DNA of 6,221 nucleotides from Bacteroidota bacterium (GTDB lineage: Bacteria; Bacteroidota; Bacteroidia; Bacteroidales; UBA932). The stretch is taken from NCBI GenBank assembly GCA_017860395.1, contig JAGDMC010000092.1, positions 1 through 6,221 of the forward strand, given 5' to 3'. Both the position numbers and the translations under genes were made by a program. Positions within the stretch are counted from its first letter, which is position 1. Each line of letters starts with the position of its first letter. This document shows, piece after piece, positions 1 through 6,221 of this stretch. The notes beneath the pieces are model-generated. The model ran no database searches, was not told where the DNA came from, and saw nothing but the letters and a program-made list of their open reading frames with translations.

Positions 1-3000
1 AATTTTCTTGCTTCTTTCGCGATAGCCGGCTCCAAATTGAATATTATCCGTAGAAATCCTGGCGAGTATTCTGTATCCGATTACACCGTGCTTAACATAG
101 AAAGGCTGTCTTTTTGAAACCAGGTTCCCGTTTCCATAAACCAGAATCGGGATAATGTCCAGCGACAGTTCCTCTGCAATTTTAAATGCTCCTTTGTGAA
201 AACGGTGAATATTAAGGTCCGGGGACCTTGTCCCCTCGGGGAATATCAATACTGAATAGCCCTGTGAAACTCTTTTTGAAAGTTCTTCAATATGATTTTC
301 AATCCCGTCTTTATGGTACAGAAATCCTGCATATCTCACAATATGGCCAAAGAAAGGCGAATTCCAGACCCATTTGTTGGTCATCATTACAATCTTTGGG
401 TATAACGCAAGAAGCATGAGTATGTCAATGAATGACTGATGATTTGCAATAATAACAGCAGGTTTTTTGAAGTTCTCTTTGTACGGGTTTTCCCTGAATA
501 TTTTTACTGTGGGCGATAACATTACGGGAACAAAAGAAATTGCGCTTATCAGTTTTCGCAGAAGAATTCTTTTTGGCTCATATTTAAAAGGGAGCAGGGC
601 AATGAGAGATATTAAAACAGAGGCAATAATACATCCTGTTATAAAAGCCGAGAATGTGAGCAGCATCAGAAGGATTCCAGAGAGAGTAAACGGAGGAAGC
701 CCCTTTCGCACCTGACTGGTAATAAAATACCTGTAAATGATTGGCTGGATAGTGTACGCAACAGACCACACCGCAGCCATACCAAGAACCGAAACCACTG
801 CAATTGACCTTAATGCGGGGTGTACTGCAAAAATCATTGATCCCATTCCCACAATCACAGTAAAGGTCGAAAAGAAAATTGCAACCTTATGTGCAGGGAG
901 CATATCTCTCCTTCTTGAGTACTCTTCTGAAAGACCGTCAAGAACAAAAATGCTGAAATCATCTCCAATACCAAAAATAAAAGTGGCAAGAAGAATGTTA
1001 ACAATATTGAAAGATATACCAAACAGAGCCATTAACCCCAGAATTATTATCCAGCTCACAAACATGGGAATAAATGCCAGCAGTGCAAGTTCCAGCCGCC
1101 CGTATGAAATAAGCAGGGTAATGAATACCAAAAGAGACGAAAGAAGCAGGATAAAATTAAAATCCTCCTTTATCCCTTTTGCCCAAAGAGAAGAGAAGTG
1201 CGCCCTGTCAATGATCACTAAATCCTTTTGCGCAGACAACTCTTTATAAAGCACTTCCTTATTTTCTTTATTTACAAAAAGATGCGTAATAAGCATTTCG
1301 ACAGAATCTCCTCTTTGAATCCACTCCCGGAAAACAGGAGGAAGAAGAAGTTCTCCGGATGAAAAGTCTATCGTTGAATAATTTTTTGTGAGCACATCCT
1401 CGAATTTTGCGAATGCATCAGGGGCATACCCGTTAAGTTCTGCAGATTCTCTTAAGTCCTTGATGAGCTTCTCTCTCTTTCCATTTCCCCAATACTCTCT
1501 CCACATCTGAAACCTCTCCTCCTGAAGAGATTTTGCAGGCAATAGTGAAGAAAGTGAAGCGCTTTTGGATACCAGTCCCTTTTCTTTATATAATGCAAGC
1601 AAAGAATCGCATTTCTTATAATTTTCTGCAGCCAGGTCCATGTTTTCTCCTGTTGAGAGAAGCAAAACCCTTGATTCGTCCGATCCAAACTGCTTTGTAA
1701 ACCGTTCCTGTGCAAGTATGTGTTCTTTTGGCTCATAGCTTAGTTTAAGCATGTCGCTTTCAAACCTCACTTTGCCGGAAAATATAATTCCTGCTGCAAA
1801 AAGGAGAATAATAAGTGAAACGAGCCACCTCTTTTTGTCAAAATCCTGAGAACTGAATTTTTCAATAGCACGAAGAAATTTTTCTGAACCCGAATGCTCC
1901 CTGATTTTTAGCATATGAGGCAGATAAATAAGAGAGAACAATGTTGTACCAACAAGCGTCAGAGCCGAAAACAGTCCGAAGTCCCTCAACAGTTCCGATT
2001 TAGTAAAAAGAAGCCCGGCAAAGGCTCCGATAGTGGTGAAACTGCCTATTGTAAGAGGGTATGTGAGTTCTTCCAGCAGTTGTTCTATACTCTTTACATG
2101 GCCCAGATGAGAGATTATATGTATTGAATAGCTTAATGCAATGCCCATGACAGTTGCTCCCGCCCCGATAGCAATTGCAGATACACCCGTATCACCTCCT
2201 GCCATAAATGCCAGTGCAAACAGCGCCCCGAAAGCAGCAGGTACTATCAGTAAGATTATTGTTTTTACGCTTTTGAAGGCAAAGCCAAGCACCAGAACAA
2301 TTACAAACAAAGCAATGCTAAGAGTAATCATTGTGTCGGATTTGATTGACCTGGCATTGTACACGCCAACACTTGGCCCTCCCATGAAATGGATTTTCAG
2401 TCCCGGTACTTCACTTTCAAACTCTTTCTTTAGCTCTTCAATTGCTTTGACAAGTCTCTCATTTTTACCGCTTTCTCCGCTGCCATATAAAGGAGAGATA
2501 ACATATAGCAATGTGGACAAATCGGAAGAGAATACATGTTCATTCACGACAGTGAATTTCATTCCCATTCTGAGAGAATCAAATCTTGCAAGCAAATTTG
2601 TACCCATAGAGAGAGGATCCTGCCCGGAATACCTGCTCACGACACCTCCTGCAGGAGAAAGAAGAAGTGCCAGCCTTGCTTTTAAAGATTCGTCAATTTT
2701 TTCCCGGCTTGTTATTGTGTCAAATCTTTTGTAATCGTTTTCTGTAAGAAAAACCGGCAAATTATCGTAAATGAACGCTGCACTTTGCTCTATTTCATTC
2801 TCATCTACCCTTAACCGTCTCTCTCTGATATGTGTTTTGCCAACTTCCGAATTCAGCTTCTCGTCAAATTTATCCGCAACCGATATCAGTTCCGAAGCAA
2901 CTTCATTTGTTCCGTCACTTTTCTTTTCAAATAGTATGACAATTTTATCCTTTACAGAAATTTGGGAAAAGAGATTGGCAGCTTTGTCACTCTCTTCATT

Positions 3001-3153
3001 TGCCGGGAAAAACCGTGTCGGGTCCTCGGAAAATTTTATGCCGAAAGCCATAAATGCCAATACAGCCACTATCGCTATGAGAGAACCGTACAGAAGCGTT
3101 TTCCTGCCTCTGAGGAAATGATAAAGAGCTATGAATATATTTGCAGCACTCAT
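1..3153 (-). CDS. MMPL/RND-type lipid exporter fused to a PlsC-like lysophospholipid acyltransferase (C-terminus beyond window)
   Basis: One uninterrupted minus-strand frame of 1051 codons, from ATG at 3153-3151 to the window edge with no stop. Residues 1-811 form an RND-superfamily (MMPL, predicted exporter) module. TM1 is at about 19-39 and a periplasmic loop at about 40-271. TM2-TM6 lie at about 275-412, TM7 at about 444-460, a second periplasmic loop at about 461-665, and TM8-TM12 at about 666-806. The second-half TM10 carries GIGDDFSIF (728-736), the usual Asp-aromatic proton-relay site. The matching first-half site reads GIALSYSIH (337-345), with Ser341 in place of Asp. A hydrophobic hairpin (about 823-855) leads to an acyltransferase domain with NHQSFID (904-910; catalytic His905 and Asp910) and FPEGTRS (971-977). 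The likely role is moving an acylated lipid out of the inner membrane and transferring an acyl chain at its cytosolic face. The start overlaps the upstream stop as ATGA. In Bacteroidota such fusions often end in a SAM methyltransferase, not visible here. Confidence 0.93.
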   Translation of the reverse strand, partial: MSAANIFIALYHFLRGRKTLLYGSLIAIVAVLAFMAFGIKFSEDPTRFFPANEESDKAANLFSQISVKDKIVILFEKKSDGTNEVASELISVADKFDEKLNSEVGKTHIRERRLRVDENEIEQSAAFIYDNLPVFLTENDYKRFDTITSREKIDESLKARLALLLSPAGGVVSRYSGQDPLSMGTNLLARFDSLRMGMKFTVVNEHVFSSDLSTLLYVISPLYGSGESGKNERLVKAIEELKKEFESEVPGLKIHFMGGPSVGVYNARSIKSDTMITLSIALFVIVLVLGFAFKSVKTIILLIVPAAFGALFALAFMAGGDTGVSAIAIGAGATVMGIALSYSIHIISHLGHVKSIEQLLEELTYPLTIGSFTTIGAFAGLLFTKSELLRDFGLFSALTLVGTTLFSLIYLPHMLKIREHSGSEKFLRAIEKFSSQDFDKKRWLVSLIILLFAAGIIFSGKVRFESDMLKLSYEPKEHILAQERFTKQFGSDESRVLLLSTGENMDLAAENYKKCDSLLALYKEKGLVSKSASLSSLLPAKSLQEERFQMWREYWGNGKREKLIKDLRESAELNGYAPDAFAKFEDVLTKNYSTIDFSSGELLLPPVFREWIQRGDSVEMLITHLFVNKENKEVLYKELSAQKDLVIIDRAHFSSLWAKGIKEDFNFILLLSSLLVFITLLISYGRLELALLAFIPMFVSWIIILGLMALFGISFNIVNILLATFIFGIGDDFSIFVLDGLSEEYSRRRDMLPAHKVAIFFSTFTVIVGMGSMIFAVHPALRSIAVVSVLGMAAVWSVAYTIQPIIYRYFITSQVRKGLPPFTLSGILLMLLTFSAFITGCIIASVLISLIALLPFKYEPKRILLRKLISAISFVPVMLSPTVKIFRENPYKENFKKPAVIIANHQSFIDILMLLALYPKIVMMTNKWVWNSPFFGHIVRYAGFLYHKDGIENHIEELSKRVSQGYSVLIFPEGTRSPDLNIHRFHKGAFKIAEELSLDIIPILVYGNGNLVSKRQPFYVKHGVIGYRILARISTDNIQFGAGYRERSKKI

Positions 3154-4316
3154 ACCTTTTCTTTTCTGAATACTGTAAGTAAAATATATGATGCTAACAT
3201 CCCAGTTATTCCTGCAACCGAAGCGAAAGCGATACTGCCTGTGAGATACTGCACAAGGCTGTCTGATATAGAGTTAAGATTAAGTTGCGAGGGGATGAAA
3301 CTTATCGGCTCCCCAAGAATGAAAGCACCTGCCGCAAAGCTTCCGTAAAGAATAAAAGGAATCATAGGCGGGATGCTTATGTTGGAAGCAACCAGCACAA
3401 TAACCTTGTTTAATTTAAGCAAATGAGCTGCTGCAACTGCTGCAATCATCTGATATCCCCAAAGAGGGGAAATGCCAAAGAAAAGCCCTAACCCTACCGA
3501 CTTTGCAATATGGAGGTTACTCTCTTTGGATTCAGTTATATGCTTTTTAATAAAATTTCTGATGTTTTCGCGGCTGAACCATTTGAAAAACTTAAGCGGC
3601 CACCACCATAGAAGCGCAATAAAAACAAGAACCGTATTGAGTATTGAAATTCTGGCAAAGTCTTTAAAGGGTTTGAAATGTGATATTCTGATTTCTTTGG
3701 GAGGATAATATACACTCACGGGAATGTTTTTGACAACCACATTACGCCATGCAGCTCTCACAATTATCTCCAGTTCAAACTCATACCGCCCGGATAATAT
3801 ACGAATTCCTTTAAGCCTCTCCAGAGGGTACAACCGAAATCCGGACTGAGTATCTTCCAGCGTGATACCGGTTTCAAGCTTAAACCAGAAGTTGGAAAAC
3901 CTGTTTGCGAAACTGTTCTTTCCCGGCATATTGTCGCTTTTGAAATCTCTCGAACCTATCCAGAGTGTTTCGGGCTCCTTAAGGGAAGAGTCGCATAAAA
4001 GTTTAATTTCCTGTGGGTAGTGCTGGCCATCGGAATCAATTGTTATGGCATATTTATACCCCAGATCGTACGCCTTTCGGAATCCGCTATTGAGCGCTGC
4101 TCCCTTTCCCCTGTTTTTATTGTGGGTTATTACCTCTATTCCCTCAAACTGATTCAGTATTTCACAAGTGTTGTCACAAGAGCCGTCGTTCACTACAATT
4201 ACATTGCCGCACACATCCATAACGCCTGTCAAAACATCTCTTAATGTTGAGCCATTGTTGAATGTAGGTATAATGACAACATATTCACTCATCTCTTTCC
4301 CGTTTTTAAATATCAT
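3150..4316 (-). CDS. Family 2 glycosyltransferase with C-terminal DUF2062 membrane domain
   Basis: 388 residues. The N-terminal half is a GT-A fold family 2 glycosyltransferase of the polyprenyl-phosphate-sugar synthase type. It shows VIIPTFNNGSTL (14-25), VVNDGSCDNT (41-50), NRGKGAALNSGF (68-79) and ITIDSDGQH (91-99), whose DSD is the nucleotide-sugar/metal site; TQSGFRLYP (156-164) is the acceptor-side motif. It should use a nucleotide-activated sugar; the acceptor cannot be read from sequence. After a hydrophobic segment (about 225-245) and a basic linker, residues about 265-384 match DUF2062 (GLGLFFGISPLWGYQM, 275-290; SNISIPPMIPF, 311-321) with several membrane helices. This glycosyltransferase-DUF2062 fusion is a regular member of aryl-polyene-type clusters. 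The start at 4316 has AAAAGGGGAG four bases upstream and overlaps the dehydratase by 11 bp. A second ATG at codon 9 (4292) would give the more usual N-terminus MSEYVVIIP, but with a poorer ribosome site. The stop overlaps the exporter start by 4 bp. Confidence 0.93.
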   Translation of the reverse strand: MIFKNGKEMSEYVVIIPTFNNGSTLRDVLTGVMDVCGNVIVVNDGSCDNTCEILNQFEGIEVITHNKNRGKGAALNSGFRKAYDLGYKYAITIDSDGQHYPQEIKLLCDSSLKEPETLWIGSRDFKSDNMPGKNSFANRFSNFWFKLETGITLEDTQSGFRLYPLERLKGIRILSGRYEFELEIIVRAAWRNVVVKNIPVSVYYPPKEIRISHFKPFKDFARISILNTVLVFIALLWWWPLKFFKWFSRENIRNFIKKHITESKESNLHIAKSVGLGLFFGISPLWGYQMIAAVAAAHLLKLNKVIVLVASNISIPPMIPFILYGSFAAGAFILGEPISFIPSQLNLNSISDSLVQYLTGSIAFASVAGITGMLASYILLTVFRKEKV

Positions 4317-4677
4317 TATACTCCCCTTTTAATTTGAGAATAACTCTTTCTGATGCGCTGGCTATAGCGTTTACGCTCCCCGGGAGGTCTTTGCTGCATG
4401 GTTTTATTTCAATATCTATTTTCAGAATGTTTTCAATCCGGGGATCTACCATTCCGGTAAATTTGCATTGAGAGATTCCGGACAAAATTACTTTGTTGCC
4501 CCTGATATTTGCAATGCAGTCTTTTATGATTTCAAGGGTGCATACTCCCGGAAGAACAGGCTGCCCCGGAAAATGCCCTTTAAATATTTCGCAGTCACTA
4601 TTAATCTGTACTTCAAAAGATACAGACTCATCACCTAAAGCAGAAACAGAAGTAATTTTATATAGATTCGGGATCAT
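4306..4677 (-). CDS. FabZ-like (hotdog) 3-hydroxyacyl-ACP dehydratase
   Basis: 123 residues, a normal length for a single-hotdog dehydratase. The signature FKGHFPGQPVLPGVCTLE (residues 32-49) matches the FabZ/FabA-type GHFPxxPxxPGV motif, with His35 as the expected catalytic histidine and Glu49 at the usual acidic position. The reaction would be removal of water from a 3-hydroxyacyl-ACP to give a trans-2-enoyl-ACP, in the cytosol. Conjugated polyene chains need this step at each cycle without enoyl reduction, so a cluster-specific dehydratase fits aryl-polyene or flexirubin synthesis. The remainder (ISQCKFTGMVDP, 68-79, and the following strand) resembles the usual central helix and sheet, though the second half is more divergent than housekeeping FabZ. 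The start overlaps the end of the lipoprotein gene by 20 bp and has an A-rich leader without a clear Shine-Dalgarno sequence. A dedicated pathway enzyme is more likely than the housekeeping FabZ, which normally sits with lpx genes. Confidence 0.9.
   Translation of the reverse strand: MIPNLYKITSVSALGDESVSFEVQINSDCEIFKGHFPGQPVLPGVCTLEIIKDCIANIRGNKVILSGISQCKFTGMVDPRIENILKIDIEIKPCSKDLPGSVNAIASASERVILKLKGEYNDI
4321..4330 (-). promoter_or_regulatory. Ribosome binding site of the glycosyltransferase gene
   Basis: On the minus strand AAAAGGGGAG is followed by TATA and then the ATG at 4316. It lies inside the 3' end of the dehydratase gene. It is the only clearly purine-rich, G-containing site at a useful distance among the starts here, and it favours ATG 4316 over the in-frame ATG at 4292. 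Confidence 0.4.
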
Positions 4678-5239
4678 ATTCTGTTTTTTTCAATAAAAGG
4701 GAAAGCCTCAGATATGGATGTTCAATCTGTATCGTTTCCGGCCATTTATTATTATAGTTGGTAAATTTCATCAATGTCTTTGTAATGCCATTACCCTGTT
4801 CCAGTGCATCCAGACGGTCCGGCGAAGAGTAAAGATACTTTGTTATCTTTGAATGGTCCGGCTTAAAAAGAATTTCAAAATCCTTTTTGAGAAGAAGAAT
4901 AACCTTCTCTCTGTTAAGCTGCTCAATACAATAATTGATTTTTATGTTCTCCCCCTTAAGTTCGAAGTCCAGAAATGTCATCCCAAAGACAGAAGTCATT
5001 ACAATTCTTCTCTCTCCCGCCCCTGCTGTCTTTATTATAACTATACCAGTTACTTCGGATTTCTTAAATACAAGGGTAAAATCAAATATCTGTGTCGAAG
5101 GAATGGTATCATATACATAAGGAACGTTGCCGGCCGCAAAAGGGGTGTTTTGCAGCCAGATTCCCTCTTTTAACAAAGGAGAGCAACCTGCCAGCGAAAC
5201 AACAAGCAATATAGAACTAATTAATCCTGAAATCCTCAT
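4658..5239 (-). CDS. Outer-membrane-type lipoprotein of the lipid-export cluster, function unknown
   Basis: 193 residues. The N-terminus is a lipoprotein signal: Arg2, a hydrophobic core (about 3-15) and the lipobox LAGC at 16-19, so Cys19 should be lipidated after cleavage by signal peptidase II. Ser20 at +2 does not suggest inner-membrane retention, so outer-membrane placement is likely. The mature part is rich in alternating polar/hydrophobic strands (for example TLVFKKSEVTGIVIIK, 55-70, and KVILLLKKDFEILF, 112-125), in keeping with a beta-rich, possibly LolB-like lipid-binding fold; that fold is inferred, not shown. Small lipoproteins at this place, next to a LolA-like gene and an MMPL exporter, recur in aryl-polyene clusters (DUF3261-type); I cannot confirm the family by eye. 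Its start overlaps the end of the LolA-like gene by 23 bp and its end overlaps the dehydratase start, so it sits firmly in the operon. Confidence 0.85.
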   Translation of the reverse strand: MRISGLISSILLVVSLAGCSPLLKEGIWLQNTPFAAGNVPYVYDTIPSTQIFDFTLVFKKSEVTGIVIIKTAGAGERRIVMTSVFGMTFLDFELKGENIKINYCIEQLNREKVILLLKKDFEILFKPDHSKITKYLYSSPDRLDALEQGNGITKTLMKFTNYNNKWPETIQIEHPYLRLSLLLKKTEYDPESI

Positions 5240-5861
5240 CTGTTAAATCGGTATTTATCCTTTGATTAGTAAAAATATATTCTGTCACGCTTCCGGAACC
5301 TTCTTCAATCTTAAGTCTTTCTATCTCCGCGTTGGAGCCTTTAAAATAAATTGTTATCCGGGTAATTACAGAAGAGAGTTGCCTGCTTTGCGGAACCACG
5401 ACAACCACAACTCCGCCTTTATTGTCGAAATAGCTGATCTTATATGTCGTACCCACTTGTGAAAGATTGCCAAGAAAGGAGGCTGCTATTAAAGTCCTAA
5501 CCTCTCTCATCACAGGATTGTTTTTAAGATCAATTATCTGGTTTTTACCATTTGATAATATCCTAAGTTTTTGGCCATTAATTATCATATGATAAACCAT
5601 TGGTTGAGAATACAAAAAAGCAATTTTGTCTTCTCTCTTGTACTTGAAAACTCCTTTGGATACCATCTTGTTCTTTAACATCTCCATACTTTTCTCCTGA
5701 CGGAAATCGGCAATGAGAGTCTCTGTAGCCTGCGAACGGCTTTTTAACTTACTGTCAAAAGCAGTTATTTCAGAGTCAGAGAGTTTTTTTAAATCACTCT
5801 GGCTCCATAAAGGAGACACCGTGGCTAAAGCAAGGAAAAGCGTTAAAGCGGCTCTTATCAT
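5217..5861 (-). CDS. LolA-like periplasmic outer-membrane lipoprotein/lipid carrier
   Basis: 214 residues with a Sec signal peptide: Arg3, hydrophobic core about 4-18, probable cleavage near residues 20-22. The mature protein has the LolA pattern. A first helix is followed by ETLIADFRQEKSMEML (47-62), then GVFKYKREDKIAFLYSQP (70-87), the usual strand pair in which the carrier describes bulky hydrophobic side chains lining its cavity, and NGQKLRILSNGKNQII (95-110). It ends with the family-like EYIFTNQRINTDLTDEDFRIN region (start about 194). There is no lipobox, so it is a soluble periplasmic protein. Classical LolA shuttles lipoproteins from LolCDE to the outer membrane. A second copy inside a biosynthetic cluster, beside a lipoprotein and an MMPL exporter, more likely carries the cluster's own lipid product; this is inference. 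The hexavaline run at 151-156 is one beta strand. The start lies 8 bp after the deacetylase stop and has an A/T-only leader without a Shine-Dalgarno sequence. Confidence 0.88.
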   Translation of the reverse strand: MIRAALTLFLALATVSPLWSQSDLKKLSDSEITAFDSKLKSRSQATETLIADFRQEKSMEMLKNKMVSKGVFKYKREDKIAFLYSQPMVYHMIINGQKLRILSNGKNQIIDLKNNPVMREVRTLIAASFLGNLSQVGTTYKISYFDNKGGVVVVVVPQSRQLSSVITRITIYFKGSNAEIERLKIEEGSGSVTEYIFTNQRINTDLTDEDFRIN

Positions 5862-5869
5862 ATATAATA

Positions 5870-6221
5870 TTATATAATTGTTGTTTTATAATCTTGTTTT
5901 TCAAGGATCTCAAGTATCCCTCTCAAAATATTCGGAGATGAATGCAATCTGTCATGCAACAGGATAATTGCTCCGTTATGAAGCTCATTCCCTACTTTTG
6001 AAATCACTTTGTGCTCATCTTTTTTAATTGTATCAAAACTTCTTATGCTCCAGCCTATAGTTTTGAGCTTTAAACGCTTTACCGCTTTTGCAATATTTGG
6101 ATTTGTTACTCCAAAGGGCGGTCGGAACAGGACAATGTCTGTTCCTGTAATGTCTGAAAGGATTTTCCGGCAATTGTCAAGATCTTTCTCTGCCATCAAT
6201 TTTGATGCAACAGTAAAACCA
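5870..6221 (-). CDS. Polysaccharide deacetylase (NodB-like) family protein, C-terminal part
   Basis: Partial: 116 residues plus stop are visible, and the frame stays open to the right edge, so the start lies beyond the window. The visible part is the second half of a NodB-homology (carbohydrate esterase 4-like) barrel: LFRPPFG (31-37 of the visible part; the RxPF/Y motif), IGWSIRSFDT (55-64) and GAIILLHD (83-90), containing the LxLH-type motif whose His usually takes part in catalysis. The metal-binding Asp and HxxxH motifs belong to the missing first half, so activity cannot be judged. Family members remove N- or O-acetyl groups from carbohydrates such as peptidoglycan or chitin-like oligomers. 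Members in aryl-polyene/flexirubin-type clusters have no substrate known to me; here it may act on the sugar attached by the nearby glycosyltransferase (inference). An in-frame TTG at 6199 and ATG at 6196 are internal codons, not the start. The stop is 8 bp before the LolA-like gene. Confidence 0.88.
   Translation of the reverse strand, partial: GFTVASKLMAEKDLDNCRKILSDITGTDIVLFRPPFGVTNPNIAKAVKRLKLKTIGWSIRSFDTIKKDEHKVISKVGNELHNGAIILLHDRLHSSPNILRGILEILEKQDYKTTII

Noticed and set aside
217..228. Perfect palindrome GGTCCGGGGACC
   Set aside because: It falls in codons for the conserved PEGTRSPD region of the acyltransferase domain. A chance 12-bp palindrome in coding sequence has no further support as a site.
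1452..1736. Minus-strand 94-codon open frame
   Set aside because: It is in another frame inside the second periplasmic loop of the exporter. The main frame is intact through the region, so it is a shadow and not evidence of a frameshift.
467..3121. Several plus-strand open frames of 80-200 codons (for example 737-1249 and 2141-2734)
   Set aside because: They lie antisense to the continuous exporter-acyltransferase frame, whose motifs and membrane helices are clear. Their translations are Ser/Ile/Pro-rich without recognisable domains.
5403..5414. Valine-codon run in the LolA-like gene as a repeat or slippage tract
   Set aside because: The codons vary (GTT, GTG, GTC), so there is no simple nucleotide repeat. 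It fits a single beta strand.
5861..5879. A/T-only run before the LolA-like gene, considered as an internal promoter
   Set aside because: It overlaps the end of the deacetylase gene, shows no TAnnTTTG-type Bacteroidota -7 element on the minus strand, and looks like an ordinary A/T-rich translation leader.
6194..6199. TTG/ATG as the start of the deacetylase gene
   Set aside because: The frame stays open to the window edge, and a start here would remove the first half of the NodB domain.

Overview
The window is a stretch of one operon transcribed entirely on the minus strand, so genes run from high to low coordinates. In transcription order it holds: the C-terminal part of a polysaccharide-deacetylase-like protein (cut by the right edge), a periplasmic LolA-like lipid/lipoprotein carrier, a small outer-membrane-type lipoprotein, a FabZ/hotdog 3-hydroxyacyl-ACP dehydratase, a family 2 glycosyltransferase fused to a DUF2062 membrane domain, and a very long protein that fuses a 12-TM MMPL/RND-type lipid exporter to a PlsC-like acyltransferase. 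The last gene is still open at position 1 and probably has a further C-terminal domain outside the window.

This gene set is the accessory and export half of an aryl-polyene/flexirubin-type lipid biosynthetic cluster as known from Bacteroidota and Proteobacteria. The MMPL-acyltransferase fusion, the A-rich leaders with few Shine-Dalgarno sequences and the moderate-to-low GC make a Bacteroidota host (Bacteroidales-like) the best guess. That is inference from gene content and style; there is no rRNA or other phylogenetic marker here. The ketosynthases, acyl carrier proteins, ketoreductase and aromatic starter enzymes expected of such a cluster are not in the window and should lie to either side.

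Layout: deacetylase 5870-6221 (partial), LolA-like 5217-5861, lipoprotein 4658-5239, dehydratase 4306-4677, glycosyltransferase-DUF2062 3150-4316, MMPL-acyltransferase 1-3153 (partial). Junctions are an 8-bp gap, then overlaps of 23, 20, 11 and 4 bp (the last an ATGA). There is no non-coding stretch above about 10 bp. I see no internal promoter, terminator, RNA gene, repeat array or mobile element.

How the genes may work together (inference): the dehydratase acts in building the (poly)unsaturated acyl chain on a carrier protein. The acyltransferase domain moves the chain to a lipid or glycolipid acceptor at the inner membrane, and the glycosyltransferase may supply or decorate that head group. 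The MMPL module extracts the product to the periplasm, where the LolA-like carrier and the lipoprotein would pass it to the outer membrane.
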